NCBI RefSeq assembly: GCF_050433445.1
Contig: NZ_JBNPXF010000010.1
Location: 1 to 64,000, forward strand
Direction: 5' to 3'
Origin: Kroppenstedtia sanguinis
Lineage (GTDB): Bacteria > Bacillota > Bacilli > Thermoactinomycetales > DSM-45169
Length of the DNA: 64,000 nucleotides
Of this stretch, positions 58,886 to 64,000 are shown in pieces (position 1 is the first letter of the stretch; the number at the start of each line of letters is the position of its first letter). The notes below the pieces were generated by a model. That model searched no databases. It was not told where the DNA came from and was given only the letters and a program-made list of their open reading frames with translations. Made by a program: the position numbers and the translations under genes.

Positions 58886-60166
58886 ATGGCGACCGATATT
58901 ACGATGCCTCAGCTGGGGGAGAGCGTGACGGAAGGGACGATTACCAAGTGGTTGAAGCAACCCGGGGATTCCGTCGCTAAGTATGAGCCCCTCTGTGAAG
59001 TGGCGACCGACAAAGTGAATGCGGAAGTACCCGCCACCTTTAGCGGTACGATGACGGAGATCGTCACGGAAGAAGGGAAAACGGTGGAGGTCGGGGAGCT
59101 GATCTGCCGGATCCAGGAAGATGGAAAAGGGGAGGCACTCCTTCCTGAGCAGAACACGGAGCAAAAGCCAGAAGCGGAAGCCTCCGTGACAGCCCCAGGG
59201 GACGAATCGATGAAACGTCGCTATTCCCCGGCGGTACTTCGCCTCGCCCAGGAGAACGACATCGATCTGGAGCAGGTAGAGGGAACGGGAAAAGGCGGCC
59301 GCATCACACGTAAGGATCTGCTGCAACTGATCGAATCCGAACAGGCCGATACTGCTACACTTCGCAAGGAACCTGTGGAACCGGTGACACCCACACCGAC
59401 ATCGGAGCCTGTCCAAGCCGCAGTCTCGCCAGCTACCCTTGCCGAGTCCGAATCCGCTATTAGTTTGGAGCCGGGGGATCAGGAGCTTCCTCTCACCAAT
59501 GTGCGCAAAACCATCGCTCAGCGCATGGTGACCAGTAAACAGGAAGCCCCTCACGCTTGGATGATGATGCAGGCGGATGTAACCGGTTTGGTCAAACTGC
59601 GGCAAATGAGGAAGGAAGAGTTTAAAAAGAGAGAAGGCATCTCCTTGACCTATCTGCCTTTCTTCATCAAGGCAGTGGTGGACTCCCTGAAGGAATTCCC
59701 CTATCTCAATTCCACCTGGGGTGGAGACCGGATCATACTGAAAAAGCGGATCAACATCTCCATCGCTGTCGCCACGGAGGATGCACTCTACGTTCCGGTG
59801 ATTCATGATGCCGACGAAAAAAGCATCCTGGGCCTGGCCAAGGCGATTCAGCAACTGGCGGAGAAAACCCGGGCTGGTAAGCTGGCTATGGATGATCTGT
59901 CCGGTGGTACTTTTACTGTCAACAACACCGGTTCCTTCGGTTCCATCGCCTCTCAGCCGATCATCAATCATCCCCAGGCGGCAATCCTCTCAATGGAGTC
60001 GATTGTGAAACAGCCGGTCATCAAGGAGGATATGATCGCTGTTCGCGATCTGGTCAACCTCTGCCTCTCTTTGGACCATCGCATTCTGGATGGTCTGATG
60101 GCTGGTCGCTTTCTCCAGCGGGTCAAAGAACGTTTGGAGTCCTACGGCCCCGATACACAGATTTAG
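58886..60166 (+). CDS. bkdB: BCKDH E2 (dihydrolipoyl acyltransferase)
   Basis: E2 moves the acyl group from E1 to CoA. The 426-residue protein has a lipoyl domain with ATDKVNAEV (lipoyl lysine near residue 43) and an E1/E3-binding domain (SPAVLRLAQENDIDLEQVEGTGKGGRITRKDL, about 113-146). A linker follows, then the acyltransferase domain ending with the catalytic DHRILDG. ATG 58886 follows AAAGGAGGAGGTACACCG. It is the last gene before the operon terminator. Confidence 0.96.
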   Translation: MATDITMPQLGESVTEGTITKWLKQPGDSVAKYEPLCEVATDKVNAEVPATFSGTMTEIVTEEGKTVEVGELICRIQEDGKGEALLPEQNTEQKPEAEASVTAPGDESMKRRYSPAVLRLAQENDIDLEQVEGTGKGGRITRKDLLQLIESEQADTATLRKEPVEPVTPTPTSEPVQAAVSPATLAESESAISLEPGDQELPLTNVRKTIAQRMVTSKQEAPHAWMMMQADVTGLVKLRQMRKEEFKKREGISLTYLPFFIKAVVDSLKEFPYLNSTWGGDRIILKKRINISIAVATEDALYVPVIHDADEKSILGLAKAIQQLAEKTRAGKLAMDDLSGGTFTVNNTGSFGSIASQPIINHPQAAILSMESIVKQPVIKEDMIAVRDLVNLCLSLDHRILDGLMAGRFLQRVKERLESYGPDTQI

Positions 60167-60179
60167 ATTGGTTCTTTTA

Positions 60180-60205
60180 GCACCCTGTGATCAGGGTGCT
60201 TTTTT
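60180..60205 (+). terminator. bkd operon terminator
   Basis: GCACCCTG (60180-60187) pairs with CAGGGTGC (60192-60199), followed by T6. Confidence 0.85.
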
Positions 60206-60549
60206 GAGAACTCGGCGATATGGGGTAAGCGTTGTGATTTACTTGGGTCTTGGACGGTTGGGATGGGGTTTCACCTATTGTTCCGTTGTTCAGACGAGCC
60301 CAAGTCACTCCATGTGATCCCCACCCTCCCTGTGAACAGTTTTTTATGAAGGTTCTAGAGACAACGGCAATCTACTTTTCCGTCGCGCCTCTTTCATAGA
60401 GAAGGGATTGCCTTTGCTATTTTATATGCGATATATTTCATATAGCCTATGGAAGGATCCGGCGGAGCAGGGGGCTATTCCGGGAATGGGTCCATGAAGG
60501 ACCAGGTGGGGTTGGCAGGGGGGAGATGGGAAAAGGAGGAACTCAATAA
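60206..60549. other. Intergenic region before the DMT exporter
   Basis: No gene is supported. It contains an inverted pair GGCAATC (60366-60372) / GATTGCC (60406-60412) and a very AT-rich stretch at about 60415-60450 with TATATGCGATATATTTCATATAG. The AT-rich part may be a promoter or operator. No clear -35 element is present. Confidence 0.45.
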
Positions 60550-61503
60550 GTGTCTCAGGGTAAAAACGATCGGATCAAAGGTTTTGCTATGGTGTTGGGG
60601 GCGGCGATGCTGTGGGGAGGCTCTGGTACCGTGGCCCAGCATCTTTTCCAGCAACAACAGGTGGATCCCGGTTGGCTGGTGACTGTCCGTCTGCTGGTTT
60701 CGGGAATCCTGCTTCTCCTGTTTCTCTCCTTGCGCCAAGAAAGAAGGTCCGTGCAAGCCCTCTGGAAAAATCCGAAGGACCGGAGGGAGCTTCTGCTATT
60801 TGGAGTGGTGGGGATGTTGGGGGTCCAATATACTTTTTTCGCTGCCATCGATGCGGGAAATGCGGCTACAGCGACGTTGCTCCAATACTTGGGACCGGTC
60901 CTGTTGACGGGATGGGTGGCTCTCTCCATGGGACGAATGCCGCAGAACCGAGAGTGGGTGGCGGTTAGTTGCGCATTGGTGGGTACCTTCTTTTTGGTTA
61001 CCGGCGGCAAGGGGTCTTCTCTCTCGATCTCACCTACGGCTTTGATCTGGGGATTGCTATCAGCGGGTACCCTCGCCTTTTACACGGTGTATCCTTCCCG
61101 GCTGTTGAAACGATGGGGTTCGGCACCGGTAGTGGGGTGGGCGATGTTGATTGGTGGGGTGACTCTGGCATTCCTCTGTCCACCTTGGGCAGCCCCTTGG
61201 TCGGTTTGGAGTGTAGGAACGATCCTTTTGATCTTGCTGGTGGTAGTGTTTGGGACGTTGGTGCCTTTTTTTCTTTATTTGGACAGTCTCCGTTTTCTTC
61301 TGCCATCAGAAACGGGAATGCTCTCCTGTGCCGAGCCTCTGACCGCTGCGGTGCTGGCGGTCTGGTGGCTGGGGGTGCCCTTTGGGCCGGGAGAGTGGCT
61401 GGGGGCCATTCTGATCATGGGGACAGTGATTCTTCTTTCTATCGGCGGCCGCCGGGAGCAAGCCCTGGACCAGAGCGACTCCAAACCTGCAAGAGGGGTT
61501 TGA
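60550..61503 (+). CDS. EamA/DMT family transporter
   Basis: The 317-residue protein has ten predicted membrane helices in two EamA repeats (about 10-135 and 150-295). Members export amino acids or metabolites. LWGGSGTVAQ in helix 1 and SCAEPLTAAVLAVWWLG in the second repeat fit the family. GTG 60550 follows AAAAGGAGGAACTCAATAA. It stands alone, with its own terminator. A role in exporting amino acids, next to amino acid catabolism, is only suggested by place. Confidence 0.85.
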   Translation: MSQGKNDRIKGFAMVLGAAMLWGGSGTVAQHLFQQQQVDPGWLVTVRLLVSGILLLLFLSLRQERRSVQALWKNPKDRRELLLFGVVGMLGVQYTFFAAIDAGNAATATLLQYLGPVLLTGWVALSMGRMPQNREWVAVSCALVGTFFLVTGGKGSSLSISPTALIWGLLSAGTLAFYTVYPSRLLKRWGSAPVVGWAMLIGGVTLAFLCPPWAAPWSVWSVGTILLILLVVVFGTLVPFFLYLDSLRFLLPSETGMLSCAEPLTAAVLAVWWLGVPFGPGEWLGAILIMGTVILLSIGGRREQALDQSDSKPARGV

Positions 61504-61516
61504 TATAGAGCAAAGC

Positions 61517-61546
61517 AAAGCGGCTTCCCCCGATGGAAGCCGCTTT
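61517..61546 (+). terminator. DMT exporter terminator
   Basis: AAAGCGGCTTCC (61517-61528) pairs with GGAAGCCGCTTT (61535-61546). The T-run is short (TTTTG). Confidence 0.7.
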
Positions 61547-61629
61547 TGTGAGGTGGGTATCACATTTGAGACCTAAATTCTAATGAGCCAAAGAGGCTCC
61601 ATGAAAACCCAAGCTTCCCTGTACCGACT

Positions 61630-61797
61630 TTAGATCCCGATCAATTCGTCGTAGATCGCAAGGAAGGTGACACAGAGAGTGCCCAGAGTTAATAGACCGC
61701 CAATGTAAAATCCGGGCTTGTTCCCTTCCTTTTTGTTGGTCAGGGTACCTTTGATGGCGAGGGCGGAGATGAAGATCAAAATCACAGTCATGTACAT
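61630..61797 (-). CDS. 55-residue two-span membrane protein, unknown
   Basis: The small ORF reads MYMTVILIFISALAIKG, then a basic loop with TNKKEGNK, then a second span with GLLTLGTLCVTFLAIYDEL. This two-helix hairpin with a charged loop is typical of a genuine small membrane protein. A promoter (TTGCCC-17-TATACT on the minus strand, 61880-61908) lies about 80 bp upstream. The ribosome site is only GCGGGTG. I do not recognise the family. Confidence 0.55.
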   Translation of the reverse strand: MYMTVILIFISALAIKGTLTNKKEGNKPGFYIGGLLTLGTLCVTFLAIYDELIGI

Positions 61798-61879
61798 ATG
61801 GATGTTTCACCCGCTTTCTGTGTTTAGAAGACGCACCTTTCGGATCCCAGCGTCCTTAGGATTTCCATTCTCCAAATCC

Positions 61880-61908
61880 AGTATACTGTCGGGTCGACGG
61901 GAGGGCAA
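61880..61908 (-). promoter_or_regulatory. Promoter of the 55-residue protein gene
   Basis: Read on the minus strand, TTGCCC (61908-61903) and TATACT (61885-61880) are separated by 17 bp. Confidence 0.5.
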
Positions 61909-62006
61909 GAGCTCGGGTGGCTACTCCATCCTGTGGATCGAACCGGGAGGGGAAACTCTCCGTGATCTGCGGGTGAACAGGGTTTTTCACGGATTTGTGA
62001 ACATCA

Positions 62007-62099
62007 TTAAAAGAAGGTCATCGCACCGCTGATCAGTGTGGTGAGAAGAAGGGTGACAATAATGACATAGACAACGGTTTTCACCCAGATCGGTTGCAT
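62007..62099 (-). CDS. prli42: Prli42-like stressosome-associated mini-protein
   Basis: The 30-residue protein reads MQPIWVKTVVYVIIVTLLLTT and then LISGAMTFF. It has a positive N-terminus and one membrane helix. The pattern K-VVY-...-T-L-G-M-F closely follows Prli42 of Listeria and related Bacillales, a membrane anchor of the stressosome. The ribosome site AGGTG lies five bases before ATG 62099. Experimental support in other species makes this likely a real gene despite its size. No stressosome genes are in the window. Confidence 0.7.
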   Translation of the reverse strand: MQPIWVKTVVYVIIVTLLLTTLISGAMTFF

Positions 62100-62169
62100 G
62101 GAATCACCTCAGATCTATTTTAGTCGAGGGCTTCCCCCCTGTCCAATAAAAGGACAAATTCCCGATTTA

Positions 62170-62200
62170 TTGACGCAAAAGAGTTTATTTTTGATATATT
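62170..62200 (+). promoter_or_regulatory. Promoter candidate for mce-mmdA
   Basis: TTGACG (62170-62175) is followed at 17-19 bp by GATATATT, in a very AT-rich stretch. Confidence 0.45.
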
Positions 62201-62217
62201 AAAAACAAAAGTGGAAA

Positions 62218-62243
62218 GGGCTGTTGATTCACCAGGAAATAGG
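62218..62243 (+). repeat. Possible solo end of the dispersed element (copy D)
   Basis: GGGCTGTTGATTCACCAG and the bases after it match the left end of copy B (2059-2085) at about 24 of 27 positions. Nothing else of the element is recognisable here. Confidence 0.4.
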
Positions 62244-62404
62244 AAGTAGAACCAAATGCGTTTTCCCTTTCGCCCTCACTGTTTCCGCTTAAAATAGGGG
62301 GAGCCATAACCCGGAGACGTGCAAGCTTTTGCAGTATACAGATGGGAGGGAGATTTTTGTTCAAAAAGAAGTTTCCTGGTCAGGGATTCAGAGGGGGGGC
62401 TGAC

Positions 62405-62857
62405 ATGAGGCCCTCACTTTCTCCGGAGGAAATCGATCATGTGGGCATTGCAGTAAAAAGTCTGGAAACGGCGATTCCTCTGTACCGGGATATCCTGGGG
62501 TTCTCTTTTCTCGGAAAAGAGACCGTTGACAGTCAACAAGTGCGCGTGGCCTTTTTTCGGCTGGGAGAAATCAAAGTGGAACTATTGGAACCGACTTCTC
62601 CGGAGAGCACCATCGCTCGTTTTATCGAGAAGCGTGGAGAAGGGATTCACCATATCGCTCTTGCAGTGAAGGAGCTGGAGGGAGAGCTGGAGGGATTAGC
62701 AACAGCGGGGATCCGCCTTATCGATGAGTGGCCCAAACCGGGGGCCAACGGGACCCAGGTGGCCTTTCTCCATCCTAAATCCACAGGAGGTGTTCTTTAC
62801 GAATTGTGCCAACCGGGAAAGCAGGGGATCCGAATCGGGGAGGACCAGGATGTATAA
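62405..62857 (+). CDS. mce: Methylmalonyl-CoA epimerase
   Basis: The epimerase interconverts (R)- and (S)-methylmalonyl-CoA, linking propionyl-CoA to the succinyl-CoA pool. The 150-residue vicinal-oxygen-chelate protein has two beta-alpha-beta-beta-beta modules, IDHVGIAVKSLETAIPLYRDILGF at the start and GIHHIALAVKELEG in the middle. The metal-binding His of HVGIAV and HHIALAV and the late glutamate in LYELCQPG are present. ATG 62405 follows CAGAGGGGGGGCTGAC; the frame start at 62342 is rejected. It overlaps mmdA by eight bases. Confidence 0.92.
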   Translation: MRPSLSPEEIDHVGIAVKSLETAIPLYRDILGFSFLGKETVDSQQVRVAFFRLGEIKVELLEPTSPESTIARFIEKRGEGIHHIALAVKELEGELEGLATAGIRLIDEWPKPGANGTQVAFLHPKSTGGVLYELCQPGKQGIRIGEDQDV

Positions 62858-64000
62858 AAAACTGAATGAACTGGAAGCTCGTCGTCATCGGGCGGAGGTG
62901 GGCGGTGGTGATAAAAAAATTCGCTCACAACATGATAAAGGGAAACTGACTGCACGGGAGCGAATCGCACTCTTGCTGGATGAAGACTCTTTTGTGGAAC
63001 TGAATCCCTTTGTAGAGAACTCCGCAGCGGACATCGGCGAGGCACCTGGGGAAGGGGTGGTGACAGGGTACGGGAAGGTAAGCGGTTGCTCGGTCTATGT
63101 TTTTGCCCAGGATTTCACGGTTTTCGGGGGAGCCCTGGGCGAGATGCATGCCTTGAAAATCGCTCGCCTCATGGATCTAGCGGCCCAGAACGGCGCCCCG
63201 ATTATCGGACTGAACGATTCCGGTGGCGCCCGGATTCAGGAGGGGGTGGCCTCTCTGGATGGATACGGACACATCTTCTACCGAAATTCCATCTATTCTG
63301 GTGTTGTGCCCCAAATCTCGGTCATCATGGGTCCCTGTGCCGGTGGAGCTGTCTATTCTCCGGCACTCACCGATTTTGTTTTTATGGTGGAGGAGACCAG
63401 TCAGATGTTTATTACCGGACCTAAGGTGATCGAGACGGTCACAGGCGAGCAAATCTCCTCTGAAGAACTGGGGGGTGCCGGGGTTCACTCCACCCTGAGC
63501 GGAAATGTCCATTTTACCTCCGCTTCGGAATCAGAAGCGTTGGAATCAGTCCGGCGGTTGCTCAGTTTCCTGCCTCAAAACCATATGGAGGCACCGCCTC
63601 GTATTCGCACCCCCAAGGATGATGGCTGGGTGGAAGACCTGATGGATGTGGTTCCAGTGGAAGGGACCAAGGTGTATGATGTACATAGGGTGATCGAAAG
63701 GGTTGTCGACGGGGGGGACCTCATGGAAGTGCATGAGAAATTCGCCCGCAACATCGTCGTCGGCTTTGGCCGGATCGATGGACAACCGGTGGGGATCGCC
63801 GCTAACCAACCTAAGGTGATGGCTGGGGGATTGGATATCGATTCCTCAGACAAGCTGAGCCGGTTTATTCGGTTTTGTGACAGCTTTAATATCCCGTTGA
63901 TCACTTTTGTGGATGTGACTGGGTTTCTACCCGGAGTGAACCAGGAGTACCAGGGGATTATACGCCACGGGGCCAAGATCCTGTATGCTTATTCCGAGGC
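62850..64000 (+). CDS. mmdA: Acyl-CoA carboxylase carboxyltransferase subunit (partial)
   Basis: This family transfers carboxylate between biotin and propionyl- or methylmalonyl-CoA and is called the propionyl-CoA carboxylase beta or methylmalonyl-CoA decarboxylase alpha subunit. About 383 of an expected roughly 515 residues are present; the window edge cuts the rest. Visible blocks are KLTARERIALLLDEDSF, GLNDSGGARIQEG, GPCAGGAVYSPALTDF and FVDVTGFLPGV. ATG 62850 follows GGGGAGGACCAGG and lies within the mce end, so the two are coupled. The B. subtilis counterpart is yqjD. Whether it carboxylates or decarboxylates depends on subunits not in the window. Confidence 0.93.
   Translation, partial: MYKKLNELEARRHRAEVGGGDKKIRSQHDKGKLTARERIALLLDEDSFVELNPFVENSAADIGEAPGEGVVTGYGKVSGCSVYVFAQDFTVFGGALGEMHALKIARLMDLAAQNGAPIIGLNDSGGARIQEGVASLDGYGHIFYRNSIYSGVVPQISVIMGPCAGGAVYSPALTDFVFMVEETSQMFITGPKVIETVTGEQISSEELGGAGVHSTLSGNVHFTSASESEALESVRRLLSFLPQNHMEAPPRIRTPKDDGWVEDLMDVVPVEGTKVYDVHRVIERVVDGGDLMEVHEKFARNIVVGFGRIDGQPVGIAANQPKVMAGGLDIDSSDKLSRFIRFCDSFNIPLITFVDVTGFLPGVNQEYQGIIRHGAKILYAYSE

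Larger units (their letters stand above)
62100..62404. other. Spacer before mce
   Basis: No gene is supported. A plus-strand promoter candidate is present at 62170-62200 (TTGACG and TATATT, 19 bp apart; GATATA gives 17). A short match to the end of the dispersed element lies at 62218-62243. Confidence 0.45.

Noticed and set aside
1..64000. tRNA, rRNA or prophage genes
   Set aside because: I saw no cloverleaf-like or rRNA sequence, and no integrase, capsid or portal genes.

Overview
The window is a stretch of chromosome from a spore-forming member of the Bacillota. The spoIIIA operon, spoIVB, spo0A and efp/aroQ/yqhQ-type neighbours follow the same order as in the Bacillus subtilis yqh-spo0A-bkd region. 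By eye the base composition is near 50-55 % G+C. The mixture of Bacillus-like synteny with a B12-dependent ribonucleotide reductase, an NAD kinase between tlyA and argR, and a SteA/SteB operon points to a relative of Bacillus such as Thermoactinomycetaceae. That placement is inference; no rRNA or tRNA gene is visible.

Layout. 1-2760 is a loose, repeat-rich region: 33-bp tandem repeats, two copies of a dispersed element with imperfect terminal inverted repeats, a Gfo/Idh/MocA oxidoreductase gene broken by two frameshifts, and small ORFs. 2762-15549 holds mostly single genes: a membrane pseudokinase, D-amino acid aminotransferase, nrdJ behind a probable NrdR double operator, an SGNH hydrolase, a metallophosphoesterase, an orphan hutH behind a leader terminator, an NTTRR-F1-like protein, an MntR-type regulator, a patatin and a PrcB-like protein. 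15686-23454 holds yqhQ, aroQ, an M24 peptidase, efp, UPF0756, the comA/comB sulfolactate pair and an MFS exporter.

23608-28855 is the complete spoIIIAA-AH operon, the mother-cell half of the feeding-tube channel. 29142-37290 runs accB-accC-yqhY-amaP-DUF2273-nusB-TsaD-like-folD-xseA-xseB-ispA. After a 570-bp spacer with a probable IS200/IS605-like remnant come dxs-tlyA-membrane protein-nadK-argR-recN, then spoIVB and spo0A. The spoIVB terminator overlaps its own last codons. Behind spo0A is a tight four-gene operon (steA, steB/mctB, GT2, MraY/WecA-like) that looks like a cell-division or envelope-glycan unit.

51455-60166 is branched-chain amino acid catabolism: yqzF, the sigma-54 activator bkdR, then bcd-lpdV-bkdAA-bkdAB-bkdB behind a well-spaced -24/-12 promoter with two upstream TGCAA-N4-TTGCA dyads. 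ptb and buk, present in the B. subtilis operon, are absent. The window closes with a DMT exporter, two small membrane-protein genes (one Prli42-like) and mce-mmdA of propionyl/methylmalonyl-CoA metabolism, the last cut by the window edge. Branched-chain degradation feeds acyl-CoA precursors and propionyl-CoA, so bkd and mce/mmdA make sense as neighbours.

The most novel-looking signals are the dispersed repeat family with conserved stems and variable loops, the spoIVB nonstop-terminator arrangement, the hutH leader terminator, the pseudokinase and the SteA/SteB/glycosyltransferase operon.
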